Numbered from the stretch's first letter, positions 1 to 9,163 are shown. The stretch is DNA of 64,000 bases from an uncultured Bacilli bacterium (GCA_934086315.1 CAKOHZ010000001.1:434001-498000), one strand, 5' to 3'. Program-made: numbers and translations. The notes: generated by a model from the sequence alone, not told the origin.

Positions 1-2
1 TT

Positions 3-638
3 GTTCCTAACACTGATGGAGTTGTAACGACAAATGCTAACTGTAAGCCATATTTAACTTCAGATTTAGATAAAATAAATGTAACAGTAAAAGACTGTGA
101 TGGTAGAGTTTTAGGAACAGTAGGATTTAAAGATTATATAATAGGTGTTACAAAAGGTGAGATAGATAATTACCAAAATAAAAACTATGCTTTAACGGCA
201 ATGATAGCAGAAACAAGTTATGCACTGAATAGAAGAAATAATTATACTAAGGGTTCAACAATATCAATGAGAAGTGGAAACTGCGACCAAGTATTTAGTT
301 CTCCTGCTAAGGGATCACACTCATCGCCATCAAGTATAAGCTGTGGTTCATTTAATTGTACAAGTTACTTGATTGGTCCAAACTCATCAGGAGGATATTA
401 TAAAAAACCAATGTCTGATTCTGAATATAGTGCATATGAAGCGTTATATGCTGAAGCATCAAAATATTTAGTAATAAAAGGAGATACTATAAAGTCAACT
501 GGATATGTAAGTACTACACAAAATAAATGGAGAAATATGGCTAATAACGGATCAAACTTCGTTGAGATAATTAAATCAACATATCCGGATTCGGATCTAG
601 TTCAATGTTACGACGAAAATGGAACGTCTGAAGAATAA
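3..638 (+). CDS. SpoIID-domain protein, C-terminal part (5' end outside window)
   Basis: The frame is open from the first bases, so the gene begins upstream; 211 codons are visible. A short stretch (about 118-215) reads like the SpoIID/LytB core: FKDYIIGVTKGEI corresponds to the family's YVxGVVxGEM, with the Glu at 159-161 in the catalytic position of SpoIID lytic transglycosylases, followed by an ALxAMxAxTSYAL segment. The end (about 510-600) matches the family's closing motif of Trp, a small-residue stretch and EIIKSTYPDS. Four Cys are spread through a Ser/Gly-rich middle, which is unusual. It is followed 11 bases later by an anchored unknown protein and then a VirD4-like ATPase. The activity would be peptidoglycan glycan cleavage, but it could serve wall remodelling for a secretion machine rather than sporulation. 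The domain call is fairly firm, the role is inference. Confidence 0.65.
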   Translation, partial: VPNTDGVVTTNANCKPYLTSDLDKINVTVKDCDGRVLGTVGFKDYIIGVTKGEIDNYQNKNYALTAMIAETSYALNRRNNYTKGSTISMRSGNCDQVFSSPAKGSHSSPSSISCGSFNCTSYLIGPNSSGGYYKKPMSDSEYSAYEALYAEASKYLVIKGDTIKSTGYVSTTQNKWRNMANNGSNFVEIIKSTYPDSDLVQCYDENGTSEE

Positions 639-649
639 AAGGAGAAAGC

Positions 650-1456
650 ATGAAAGAAAAAATAATAGAAAATAAACCAACAGTAGTAATATTATCAGGA
701 GCATTATTAATAGTTCTTATTGTGCTTCTTCTTTTTATTCCTTTAAGAAAAGAACAAATTAAATCAAATAAAAAATATTTTCCTAATTATGAAGATATAA
801 TTATAAATGAAAAAGTAGTAAAAGATAAGAAAAAATATGAAAAAGTAGTTAAACAATTAGAAAACGATATTACTTTTAATAAATTATTAATGATAAATGA
901 CTATGATTCTAAAAATGCAAGTAAAAAAGATTTAGAAAATATGTTAACTAATTATATATTGCTTTATACAATAGAAAATACTAAAACAATGAAAGTTAAA
1001 AAAACAGAGAATGGAGTATTTTGTATAAAACAAGAATACTTAATACCAAGTTTTCAAGAATTATATAATACAGATATAACAGAATATTCAGATTCAATTA
1101 TTTATTATTTTGAACATGCATATAAAAGAAATACAGATTATTGTTTCTATTTTGATGGAATAAATAAAAAATATGGAAAATCAACATTAAATAGTATAGA
1201 AAAGCTTTCTTATAATGATGGCGTAGTCACAATTGATACAAAAGTTTATTCTTATGAAGATAAAAATCAAAATGATAAAGAGTCTAAAATTAATAATTTA
1301 AAATCAGCAATTGAAAATAAAAACTATAGTTTAGCATCTAGCATCGTAACAGATGGCCTAAATGGTGAATCAAAAGAAAAGAGAATAAATTTTAAAATAT
1401 TTAATGATGGAAAATTTTTTAAATATCAAGTTATAGATATTAAAACTTTAGAATAA
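650..1456 (+). CDS. membrane-anchored protein of unknown function
   Basis: The product is 268 residues with a start preceded by AGGAGA. One hydrophobic segment at about residues 12-31 is followed by RKEQ, so the bulk probably faces outside. The remainder is Lys/Asn/Tyr-rich without a recognisable motif; the last third looks like mixed beta strands. It lies between a SpoIID-domain gene and a VirD4-like gene on the same strand, which makes a structural part of a secretion-like apparatus possible (for example a VirB8-like subunit), but no sequence feature proves this. I do not recognise the family. Confidence 0.6.
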   Translation: MKEKIIENKPTVVILSGALLIVLIVLLLFIPLRKEQIKSNKKYFPNYEDIIINEKVVKDKKKYEKVVKQLENDITFNKLLMINDYDSKNASKKDLENMLTNYILLYTIENTKTMKVKKTENGVFCIKQEYLIPSFQELYNTDITEYSDSIIYYFEHAYKRNTDYCFYFDGINKKYGKSTLNSIEKLSYNDGVVTIDTKVYSYEDKNQNDKESKINNLKSAIENKNYSLASSIVTDGLNGESKEKRINFKIFNDGKFFKYQVIDIKTLE

Positions 1457-1508
1457 TAGTGAAAAATTTTATTTTATATTGTATAATGTAATTAATTGAG
1501 GTGAAATA

Positions 1509-4004
1509 ATGAAACTTAAATTTAGAGCTGACAAAAAAGATATAGTAATATTTATAATATTTTGTTTAGTATTATTATATCTAGTAGCAATAGCTGTTAT
1601 AAATTTAAATAGTGTAGCTGTAGATGGTACTTTTAGAGGATTAAATCCATTACCAGCATTTTCAAGTGAATTTATAACTGCAACACTATTATTTTATATT
1701 TTATCTTTAGTAGGTATATTTGCAACATGTTCTTCTTACTTTTTTGAAAGAGAAGAAGGATTTGGTATAACTACTGAAAAGAAGTCTAAAAATGATGGCT
1801 ATTCAAAATTAATGTCAGAAAAAGATATGAAAAAAGACTACGGAATTCAAAAAGTTCATTTAAAAGATGATACATATGAAGCTGGTGGAATTCCTGTAAT
1901 CAATGATGGAAAAGATGCCTGGGTAGATGCAAACGGACAACCACACGCATTAATCATGGGTGCTTCTGGTTCAGGTAAAACACAAGCATTCATGTTCCCA
2001 TTAATTAAAATTTTAGGTAGAGCTGGAGAAAGTATGATAGTTACCGACCCTAAAGGTGAACTTTATGAAAACTGTGGAAGCCTACTAAAAGAAAAAGGAT
2101 ATAAAATTATACTAATTAACTTCCGTGATCCTAAAGAAGGAGCTGCATGGAATCCATTTAGTTATCCATATAGAATTTATAAAGAAGGTAATTCAGATAA
2201 AGCAAATGAACTTTTACAAGACCTTGCTAGTAATATCTTAATTGACCCAAATAATAAAGCAGAACCATTCTGGGAACAAACTGCATCTAACTTCTTCACA
2301 GGTTTGTCATTAGGTTTATTCGATGATGCGACTGAAGCAGAAATAAACATAAATAGTATTAATATGATGGCAGAAACTGGAGAAGATAGAATAGGAGCTT
2401 CAACTTACATAAAAGAATACTTTAAAAGTAAAGGTGAGTTAAGTCCAGCATATATTGCTGCCGCATCATGCATCAATGCACCAAATGAAACTCGTGGTGG
2501 TATCATGTCAACGTTTAGAACAAAGACAAGAATATTCTCATCACAAGAAGCATTATCAGAAATGCTTTCATATAGTGACTTTGATATAAGAGATATTGGT
2601 AAAGAAAAAACAGCAGTGTTCTTAAAAATACATGATGAAAAAACTACATACCATGCACTTGCTACAATCTTCGTAAAACAAGCATATGAAGCACTTATCG
2701 CAGTAGCACAAACATGTCCAAACTTAAAATTACCATATAGAACAAACTTCATTCTTGATGAGTTTGCCAACATGCCAGCATTAAAAGATGTTGAAACAAT
2801 GATTACAGCATCTCGTTCAAGAAATATTAGATTTAGTTTCGTTATTCAAAACTTCTCACAATTAAATAAAGTATATGGTAAAGACGTAGCAGAAACTATT
2901 AAAGGTAACTGTGGTAACTTTGTGTATATCATGAGTACAGAATTAGCTGCTCTAGAAGAAATCAGTAAATTACTTGGTGATCAAAAACCTGCTAAAGCAG
3001 AAAAAGATAAACCAGCTCCTCCAATTAGACCATTATTCACAGTAAGTGATTTACAAGCTCTAAAAGAAGGAGAAGTAATTATCAATAGATTTAGAAGTAT
3101 GCCTTTTAAATCAAAGTTAGTATACGATTATAAAATCGATTGGGGAAAAAAGTATGAACAAATGTCATATACTGAAAGACCTAAAAGAGGTGTTAAAGTA
3201 TTTGACCTTAAAGGCTATGTTACTAAAATGAAAGGTGAGCAAGGAGAAGCAGCAGGTGGTAGTATGATGGGCGGAATGCCTCCATATATGCCAGCTGGAA
3301 TGATGATGGGCGGAAGTAGACCTGCATCACCTTCACCAATGCCAACTTCAATGGATGATTATATTAAGAGATTAGATGAAAAAATAGCAGAGTTAGAAAA
3401 ACAAGAAGCTGAAGAAAAAGCACAAGCTGAAAGAGAAAGACAAGCAGTAACTGCAACACACGTTACTGAACAACCACAAACTACTCCGGTTGTAAATACA
3501 GTACCGCTAACTCAAAAAAGTGAAGAAGAATTAGAAAAAGAAATAGGTGACATATTTGGTCACAAAATTGAAGAACCACATGTTGAACCTATTAAAACTG
3601 AGCCAGTAAAAGAAGTACCAATTTATGAAGAAGAGAAGAAAGATAAAATTTCTGATATTGACTTCAATAAGTTTATAGTACCAATGCCTGATGAAGTGGA
3701 AGAAGACGAATACGATTTTAAAAAACCAGTAACTCAATTTGAACAAGCGTATGAAGAACCAATTAAAATAACAGAACCTGAAGAAAAAACTTCAAAAGAA
3801 CCTGAGATTACTGAAATACCAAGATTTGTAAGTCCATTAAATCATACTAATACTGAGCCAGTTAAGACAGAACCTGTATCAGTAGGACCAATGGAAAATA
3901 TTGAAAAACCAAAAGTAAATATTGATGTAGATAGCGTTGTAGTAAACAACAAACCAAATGATGAAGATTTCTTTGATGATTTCTTTGGAAGTGAAGATGA
4001 ATAA
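1509..4004 (+). CDS. VirD4/TraG-type coupling ATPase with long disordered acidic tail
   Basis: The 831-residue product has two N-terminal membrane segments (about 10-33 and 55-79), then a soluble ATPase. Walker A is GASGSGKT at residues 151-158 and Walker B is ILDEF at 415-419 followed by ANMP, both typical of type IV coupling proteins (VirD4/TraG, TraM-recognition family), which recruit DNA or protein substrates to a type IV secretion channel. After the core (about residue 560) comes a Gly/Met/Pro patch near 585-605, a charged coiled stretch, then about 200 residues rich in Glu, Pro and Thr ending in DDFFDDFFGSEDE. Start: ATG after GAGGTGA. A TATAAT box lies at 1482-1487. It could belong to an integrated conjugative element or to a resident secretion system; no relaxase or integrase is in view. 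Confidence 0.85.
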   Translation: MKLKFRADKKDIVIFIIFCLVLLYLVAIAVINLNSVAVDGTFRGLNPLPAFSSEFITATLLFYILSLVGIFATCSSYFFEREEGFGITTEKKSKNDGYSKLMSEKDMKKDYGIQKVHLKDDTYEAGGIPVINDGKDAWVDANGQPHALIMGASGSGKTQAFMFPLIKILGRAGESMIVTDPKGELYENCGSLLKEKGYKIILINFRDPKEGAAWNPFSYPYRIYKEGNSDKANELLQDLASNILIDPNNKAEPFWEQTASNFFTGLSLGLFDDATEAEININSINMMAETGEDRIGASTYIKEYFKSKGELSPAYIAAASCINAPNETRGGIMSTFRTKTRIFSSQEALSEMLSYSDFDIRDIGKEKTAVFLKIHDEKTTYHALATIFVKQAYEALIAVAQTCPNLKLPYRTNFILDEFANMPALKDVETMITASRSRNIRFSFVIQNFSQLNKVYGKDVAETIKGNCGNFVYIMSTELAALEEISKLLGDQKPAKAEKDKPAPPIRPLFTVSDLQALKEGEVIINRFRSMPFKSKLVYDYKIDWGKKYEQMSYTERPKRGVKVFDLKGYVTKMKGEQGEAAGGSMMGGMPPYMPAGMMMGGSRPASPSPMPTSMDDYIKRLDEKIAELEKQEAEEKAQAERERQAVTATHVTEQPQTTPVVNTVPLTQKSEEELEKEIGDIFGHKIEEPHVEPIKTEPVKEVPIYEEEKKDKISDIDFNKFIVPMPDEVEEDEYDFKKPVTQFEQAYEEPIKITEPEEKTSKEPEITEIPRFVSPLNHTNTEPVKTEPVSVGPMENIEKPKVNIDVDSVVVNNKPNDEDFFDDFFGSEDE

Positions 4005-4019
4005 TATTCATCTTTTTTT
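3995..4019 (+). terminator. Rho-independent terminator after the VirD4-like gene
   Basis: A perfect 8-bp stem AGATGAAT/ATTCATCT with a 3-base loop is followed by six T. It includes the stop codon of the upstream gene. Confidence 0.85.
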
Positions 4020-4045
4020 CGCATAAAATTATACTAGGTGATAAA

Positions 4046-4261
4046 ATGAAAATAATAGATGTTAGTGATAAATATACATACTCACAAAATCATATACAGG
4101 GTAGTATTAATATTCCATATGATATATTAATTAATAATTATAGACAATACCTTAACAAAAATGAAAACTATTATTTATATTGTAAAAGTGGCAAACTCAG
4201 TAAAAGAGCAACAATGGTATTATCTTCACTTGGTTATAAAGTATTCTATCTAGAAAAATAA
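4046..4261 (+). CDS. single-domain rhodanese-like protein
   Basis: The product has 71 residues, shorter than a standard rhodanese domain (about 100), but the hallmarks are present: IIDVS near the N-terminus, HIQGSINIP at about 17-25, and the active-site loop CKSGKLSKR with the persulfide-forming Cys46, then a GYKVFYL ending. Such proteins carry sulfane sulfur between donors and acceptors in the cytoplasm. The start has AGGTGATAAA before the ATG. It stands between a terminator and a VTT membrane protein, with no obvious sulfur-pathway partner nearby. Confidence 0.8.
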   Translation: MKIIDVSDKYTYSQNHIQGSINIPYDILINNYRQYLNKNENYYLYCKSGKLSKRATMVLSSLGYKVFYLEK

Positions 4262-4295
4262 TATAAATTATATTATAATTATCTCGTGGTTAAAT

Positions 4296-4865
4296 ATGGA
4301 TTATTTTAATGAGATAATTAATTTTATAGAAAATTCTGGCTTAATTGGAGTATTAGTAGGAGCACTGATAATAGTATTTGAATCAATTATACCAATACTT
4401 CCATTAATGGTATTTATTACCATTAACTTTTTAGCATTTGGAAATTTCTTTGGATTCTTAATTTCATGGATATTCACAATAATAGGTTGTGTTATATCAT
4501 ACTTCATATTTAAAAAAGGACTAGGCAAGAAATTTGAAGTACTAACAGAGAATAAAGAAACAATAAAAAAATATAAAAAAGTATTTAAGAATATTAGCAT
4601 TGGAAATTTAACTCTTTTAATAGCAATTCCATTCACACCAGCATTTCTTGTTAATATAGCTTGTGGACTTGTGAATATGGATTTTAAGAAATTTTTTATT
4701 GCTACTGTTATAGGAAAAATATCATTAGTGTATTATTGTGGTTTTGTAGGAATATCCTTATTAGAAAGTTTCTCTAATCCAGTAGTTTTAATTAAAATAA
4801 TAGTATCACTTTTATTTACATATATATTATCTAAAATAGTAAACAAAATACTAAAAATAAAATAA
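4296..4865 (+). CDS. VTT-domain (TVP38/DedA-type) integral membrane protein
   Basis: The product has 189 residues with four or five hydrophobic segments. The centre shows the VTT-family pattern: a re-entrant FESIIPILPL segment near residues 28-37, a FGNFFG region, GCVISYFIF, then IPFTPAFLVNIACGL, resembling the FxPxxPxxxxxxxAG signature of TVP38/TMEM64 proteins. DedA/VTT proteins are implicated in lipid carrier flipping and membrane homeostasis; the substrate cannot be told here. The ribosome binding site is weak (only CGTGG about 10 bases upstream). Confidence 0.75.
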   Translation: MDYFNEIINFIENSGLIGVLVGALIIVFESIIPILPLMVFITINFLAFGNFFGFLISWIFTIIGCVISYFIFKKGLGKKFEVLTENKETIKKYKKVFKNISIGNLTLLIAIPFTPAFLVNIACGLVNMDFKKFFIATVIGKISLVYYCGFVGISLLESFSNPVVLIKIIVSLLFTYILSKIVNKILKIK

Positions 4866-4892
4866 TTATGTTAAAATATTAATGGTGATAAT

Positions 4893-5975
4893 ATGGAGTA
4901 CTTAATAATTGGACTTTTAATAATAATTATAATTTTATTAATAATTTTAATAACTAGAAAAAACGACAATACTGAACTTAATGACAAATTATCTAAAACT
5001 GAGATAAGTGTTATAAAAGAAATAGGTGACTTTAAACATAATTTTTCTAGTGATATAAACAAAGATTTTAATGAACTAAATGATAGAATAGAAAGAAAAC
5101 TAAATCTTATAAATCAAAAAGTAAATGAGAAATTAGAAGATGGTTTTGATAAAACTAATAGAACATTTAATGAAGTAATGAATAGACTTACTAGAATAGA
5201 CGAAGCACAAAAGAAAATAGATGGTCTTGGTACTGAAATAATATCTTTAGAAAGTATTCTTACTGATAAAAAGAGTAGAGGTATATTCGGAGAAGTTAAT
5301 CTTTATCATATTTTATCATCAATCTTTGGAGAAAAGAATGATAGAATTTATAGAACACAATACACTTTATCAAATACAACCATAGCTGATGCGATAGTAT
5401 TCGGACCTGAACCTTTAGGTACAATATGCATAGACTCAAAGTTTCCTTTAGAAAACTATAGAAGACTTGTTGAAAAAGGAATAAGTGATACCGAAAGAGC
5501 ACTTAGATATAAAGCATTTGATGCGGATGTCAAAAAACACATAGATGCTATTGCTAGTAAATATATAATACCAGGAGAAACATCTGATCAAGCAATAATG
5601 TTCTTACCAGCAGAAGCAATATTCGCAGAAATAAACGCATATCATACCTCATTAATAAAGTATGCTGCAAGCAAAAAAGTATGGATAACTAGTCCAACAA
5701 CTCTAATGAGTCTACTTACTATTATAGAAGCAGTACTAAAGGGACTTGAAAGAGATAAATACACTTCAATCATACACGAAGAATTAAATAGATTAGGAGT
5801 AGAATTTGGACGATATAAAGAACGTTGGGATAAATTATCAAGAACAATACAAACAGTCAATAATGACGTTGAAAATATACATAAAACCACTGAAAAAATA
5901 ACTAAGAGATTTGATTCAATTAATAATGTAAAACTAGAAGATTCATCAAAACTCTTAATAGAAGAAGACAATTAA
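4893..5975 (+). CDS. rmuC: RmuC family DNA recombination-limiting protein
   Basis: The 360-residue product begins with one membrane segment (about 2-20), followed by a long charged coiled coil (about 25-115), and then the RmuC core with KSRGIFGE, DAIVFGP, CIDSKFPLENY and an AIMFLPAEAIFAEI segment. RmuC proteins resemble nuclease folds and were linked in Escherichia coli to suppression of short-repeat inversions; the biochemical role remains open. Start ATG after GGTGATAAT. It faces the radical SAM gene across a shared bidirectional terminator. Confidence 0.9.
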   Translation: MEYLIIGLLIIIIILLIILITRKNDNTELNDKLSKTEISVIKEIGDFKHNFSSDINKDFNELNDRIERKLNLINQKVNEKLEDGFDKTNRTFNEVMNRLTRIDEAQKKIDGLGTEIISLESILTDKKSRGIFGEVNLYHILSSIFGEKNDRIYRTQYTLSNTTIADAIVFGPEPLGTICIDSKFPLENYRRLVEKGISDTERALRYKAFDADVKKHIDAIASKYIIPGETSDQAIMFLPAEAIFAEINAYHTSLIKYAASKKVWITSPTTLMSLLTIIEAVLKGLERDKYTSIIHEELNRLGVEFGRYKERWDKLSRTIQTVNNDVENIHKTTEKITKRFDSINNVKLEDSSKLLIEEDN

Positions 5976-5999
5976 AAAGATTCATCACTGAATCTTTTT
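5974..5999. terminator. bidirectional terminator between convergent genes
   Basis: AAAAAGATTCA (5974-5984) and TGAATCTTTTT (5989-5999) form an 11-bp stem with a TCAC loop; A and T tracts allow it to work in both directions, and it overlaps the 3' ends of both genes. Confidence 0.85.
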
Positions 6000-6893
6000 T
6001 CCTTGGTAACTATCTCTTTTTACCATCTCTTTATCTATATCATCAAGTACACTAAATTTCTTTAATAACCAATTTGGTTCAACTAACAATTCTTTTATTG
6101 GGTCCCCTGTAATTCTATGAATTACTATTTCTGGTCTTAAAAGTTCTAATTGATCTATTACTATATCTATATATTCTTCCTTACTAAGAACATGAAAATG
6201 AGTAGTATTATATAAATTTAATATCGGAGTATCTTTTAATATAAAAAGCATATGTATCTTTATACCTTGAATATCTAATTTATTTAAGTATCTTACTGTA
6301 TCAAGCATCATCTCTTTAGTTTCAAAAGGAAGACCATTAATTATATGTACGACTACATCTATATTTCTTTTTCTAAGATTTAAAACAGCCTCTTCAAATT
6401 GTTCTAAAGTGTGTCCTCTATTAATAAGTTTAGAAGTACTTTCATGAATAGTTTGAAGTCCAAGTTCTACTATTAAATCAGTTCTATTATTTAAATCTTC
6501 TAAATAATCAAGAACATCATCATCTAATGCATCACATCTAGTAGCTATATTAAGTCCTATAACATTATCTAATTTTAATATTGGTTCATACTTACTTTTA
6601 AGAGTTTCCACGTCTGCATAAGTATTAGTACCAGCCTGAAAATATCCAATGTATTTCGCAGTAGGCCATTTTTTTAAAGTATTATCTCTAACTTTATTAA
6701 ATTGACTTATTAAGTCCATCCCGTCATTTTCACCACTGTCATTATAACAATATATACATCCAGTACCATTCTTCTTATTTGGACAACTGAATCCTGCATT
6801 CAAAGAAACTTTAAAAACCTTACATCCATATTTAGTCTTATTATAATAATTTAATGTATGATATCTTTTATTATCAAGAGTATATTTAAACAT
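5985..6893 (-). CDS. TIGR01212-family radical SAM protein (YtqA-like)
   Basis: The start is placed at the ATG at 6893, which has GGTGAA 6 bases upstream; a longer reading from 6935 would overlap the uppP stop. The 302-residue product opens with KRYHTLNYY, typical of this family, and has the cluster-binding Cys37, Cys46 and Cys49 (CPNKKNGTGCIYC). The family is a single-domain radical SAM enzyme of unknown substrate, thought to act on RNA or a small molecule. A TATAAT-like box sits in the 22-base gap to uppP, so it may be transcribed alone as well as with uppP. Confidence 0.88.
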   Translation of the reverse strand: MFKYTLDNKRYHTLNYYNKTKYGCKVFKVSLNAGFSCPNKKNGTGCIYCYNDSGENDGMDLISQFNKVRDNTLKKWPTAKYIGYFQAGTNTYADVETLKSKYEPILKLDNVIGLNIATRCDALDDDVLDYLEDLNNRTDLIVELGLQTIHESTSKLINRGHTLEQFEEAVLNLRKRNIDVVVHIINGLPFETKEMMLDTVRYLNKLDIQGIKIHMLFILKDTPILNLYNTTHFHVLSKEEYIDIVIDQLELLRPEIVIHRITGDPIKELLVEPNWLLKKFSVLDDIDKEMVKRDSYQGKKIQ

Positions 6894-6915
6894 AATATTC
6901 ACCGAAGATATTATA

Positions 6916-7707
6916 TCACATAAATAATAAAACAAATAATCCCATTAACAAGCAATAAATACTAAAATATATAAGTTTACCATTACGTACTAAATTTCTA
7001 AACCATTTAAGAGTAAAGAATGAAACAATAAATGAAAATATAAATCCTAAAAAGTATGGAAGAAATTCTATATCACTATTAATTAGATCTTTAATACCAA
7101 GTATAGTAGTCCCAACACTAATAGGTATATAAAGCATAAAAGAGTAGTCAAAAGCTTCTTCTTTAGAAAGACCTGAAGAAAGCCCAGCTATAAGAGTACT
7201 ACCACTTCTACTAATACCTGGAAGTAAAGCAATAGTTTGAACTAAACCTATATATAAAGCGTCCCCTAATGTTACAGTTCCTCTTCTGTTATTCTTATTT
7301 CTAACTAAGTATAAGAAAATACTAGTTATAATGAATGATATACCAACAATAGTAAAGCTCATACCAAGAACACTCTCTATATAATCTTTAAGTAAAACTC
7401 CTAAAATACCTACAGGAATACAACCAACTAATACATATAATGAATATCTATAATCACTTTCATATCTAACATTTTTATTTTTTAAGTACATTATAAAGCC
7501 TTTTAAAAGACTTAATATCTTCTTATGATAAATTATAACTACCGCAAGTAAACTACCAGCATTCACTATTATTTCAAAGCTTAAATCACTACCTATATCA
7601 GTATTTAATAAATATTTAAGAATAAAAATATGTCCACTAGAAGACACAGGCAAAGGTTCAGTAAATCCCTGTATAATACCTAAAATAATATATTTAATTA
7701 GTTTCAT
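6916..7707 (-). CDS. uppP: undecaprenyl-diphosphatase
   Basis: The product is a 263-residue polytopic membrane protein. It carries the BacA/UppP active-site regions IIQGFTEPLPVSSSGH (residues 11-26, with Glu17 and the Ser cluster) and PGISRSGST. The enzyme removes a phosphate from undecaprenyl diphosphate to recycle the lipid carrier of peptidoglycan synthesis, acting at the outer membrane face, and can confer bacitracin tolerance. It reads towards the radical SAM gene with 22 bases between them. Family length is usually about 270, so it is complete. Confidence 0.95.
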   Translation of the reverse strand: MKLIKYIILGIIQGFTEPLPVSSSGHIFILKYLLNTDIGSDLSFEIIVNAGSLLAVVIIYHKKILSLLKGFIMYLKNKNVRYESDYRYSLYVLVGCIPVGILGVLLKDYIESVLGMSFTIVGISFIITSIFLYLVRNKNNRRGTVTLGDALYIGLVQTIALLPGISRSGSTLIAGLSSGLSKEEAFDYSFMLYIPISVGTTILGIKDLINSDIEFLPYFLGFIFSFIVSFFTLKWFRNLVRNGKLIYFSIYCLLMGLFVLLFM

Positions 7708-7746
7708 AATAAATAATATTTTAATAATTCTGAAATATACTTTAAT

Positions 7747-7965
7747 ATGATAAAAAAAATATTATTATGTTTAGTTGGTATATTTTTAACATCATATAGT
7801 TTAATGTTTATAATAGTATATCTAAATTTATTAAATATGGGTTATAGTTTTATAGAATATTTAAAATATATATTTACTCATATAGAATGTTTACTAATAT
7901 TTTTGGGAATACTACTAATATATATATCATTAAGAAAGGATAAAAAATATGAATTATATTTATAA
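7747..7965 (+). CDS. small two-helix membrane protein, unknown function
   Basis: The product has 72 residues with two hydrophobic helices (about 3-30 and 43-62) and a short Lys-rich tail. There is no Shine-Dalgarno sequence; instead TATACT at 7736-7741 ends 5 bases before the ATG, so the message could be leaderless. Its 3' end overlaps the next gene by 17 bases, whose AGAAAGGA ribosome site lies inside this reading frame, suggesting coupled translation. No family recognised. Confidence 0.5.
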   Translation: MIKKILLCLVGIFLTSYSLMFIIVYLNLLNMGYSFIEYLKYIFTHIECLLIFLGILLIYISLRKDKKYELYL

Positions 7966-8539
7966 TATAAAAGTAAATTTAAAAGATGAATTAATTAATT
8001 TCTATGAATGGAATAAAACTGATAAAATAGTAGTACTAAATAAAGTAAAAATATATGTATTAGATTTTTATGATTATGATAATATACTTAGAATGAATAT
8101 AAAGGTAAGAAAAGAATTCTTAAATAATTTAAAATTTGATAATTATATATGTCTATTTACAAATACTATCGATGTTGTATGTGTTAGATTTAATAAGGAT
8201 GGAACTATATCAAAGATAAGTAAATTAGATTTAGAAGAGGAAAGAGAAGTACTTGATGAGTTAAACTATAAATCTAAAACTAAACTTTTATATTCAAGAG
8301 TTGATAAAACTAATAATTATAAACTTACTACTAGAAGAGAAGAAAAGGTAATAACAAAACTATTAAATTATTTAAATGACTCTAAGAATAATACTGAACT
8401 TATTGATTATTTATATTATGAATGGTTTCATAGTAGTAAATCAAATAATAAGTATAATGAATTAGTAATGGAAATAAATAGTGAATACACAGAGAAACAT
8501 AGTGAGTTATTTAAGATTATAGAATTAATAAATTCTTAG
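7949..8539 (+). CDS. conserved unknown protein, possibly YjbA/UPF0736-like
   Basis: The 196-residue soluble product is rich in Asn, Lys and Tyr. The opening (a beta strand, then FYEWNKTDKI) and the pattern of short strands followed by an acidic helix (LDLEEEREVLDEL) recall the UPF0736/YjbA family of Bacilli, but this is from memory of the pattern only and the resemblance is weak. No catalytic motif is visible. It is translated from within the 3' end of a small membrane-protein gene, and precedes a lipoprotein gene after 43 bases. Confidence 0.5.
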   Translation: MNYIYNIKVNLKDELINFYEWNKTDKIVVLNKVKIYVLDFYDYDNILRMNIKVRKEFLNNLKFDNYICLFTNTIDVVCVRFNKDGTISKISKLDLEEEREVLDELNYKSKTKLLYSRVDKTNNYKLTTRREEKVITKLLNYLNDSKNNTELIDYLYYEWFHSSKSNNKYNELVMEINSEYTEKHSELFKIIELINS

Positions 8540-8582
8540 TATATTTTTAATATAATTGTTAAAAATATTACTAGGAGGAAGT

Positions 8583-9128
8583 ATGAAAAAAATATTTAAA
8601 GTGATATTATTATCACTTATGTTAACAGCATGTTCTATGTCTAATACACCAAAATCTAAAGTGGAGATTTATTTAAATCAATTTAACAGTTTATCAGAAA
8701 ATGTTAAAAAGGATTTAGAAACATCAGTAGCAAGTGAAAACTTATCTAACGAGAATAAAGATATTTATAGAAAAGTTTTAGAAAGACAATACGAAAATAT
8801 TAAATATACTATTAAAGATGAACAAATAAATGGTGATAATGCTACTGTAACAGTGCAAATAACTGTATATGACTTTTATAAATCAAATAAAAATGCAGAA
8901 ACATATTATGATGAACACACTGATGAATTTATGACAAGTAACGGAACAACAATAGACATAGAGAAATATACTAAATATAGATTAGATGAAATGTTGAAGA
9001 TGAACGAAACGGTTGATTATGAAATTAAATTCTATTTAAATAAAGAAGATGGAGAGTGGGTTATACAAAATCCAGATAGAACTACTTTAGAAAAAATACA
9101 TGGTCTATATGACTACGAAAATGAATAA
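8583..9128 (+). CDS. secreted lipoprotein, unknown function
   Basis: The start at 8583 is chosen because AGGAGG lies just upstream; an in-frame ATG at 8556 has no ribosome site. The 181-residue product begins MKKIFKVILLSLML and has the lipobox LTAC with Cys17, so it should be lipid-anchored outside the membrane. The mature part resembles small helix-plus-sheet domains of the NTF2/DUF4878 type (a helical stretch, then TVTVQITVYDF and VDYEIKFYL strands ending in WVI), which is only an impression. A terminator overlaps the stop codon. Confidence 0.7.
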   Translation: MKKIFKVILLSLMLTACSMSNTPKSKVEIYLNQFNSLSENVKKDLETSVASENLSNENKDIYRKVLERQYENIKYTIKDEQINGDNATVTVQITVYDFYKSNKNAETYYDEHTDEFMTSNGTTIDIEKYTKYRLDEMLKMNETVDYEIKFYLNKEDGEWVIQNPDRTTLEKIHGLYDYENE

Positions 9129-9152
9129 AAAGGTAAAACTTTTTATTTTTTT
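9124..9152 (+). terminator. terminator after the lipoprotein gene
   Basis: AATAAAAAG (9124-9132) pairs with CTTTTTATT (9139-9147), followed by a T tract. Confidence 0.7.
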
Positions 9153-9163
9153 ATGAAAAGGTG

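Noticed and set aside
2405..2773. Open frame antisense to the VirD4-like gene
   Set aside because: It lies wholly inside a gene with firm motifs on the other strand and has no ribosome site.
6894..6935. Longer N-terminus of the radical SAM protein overlapping uppP
   Set aside because: The family starts at KRYHTLNY, and the internal ATG at 6893 has a ribosome site.
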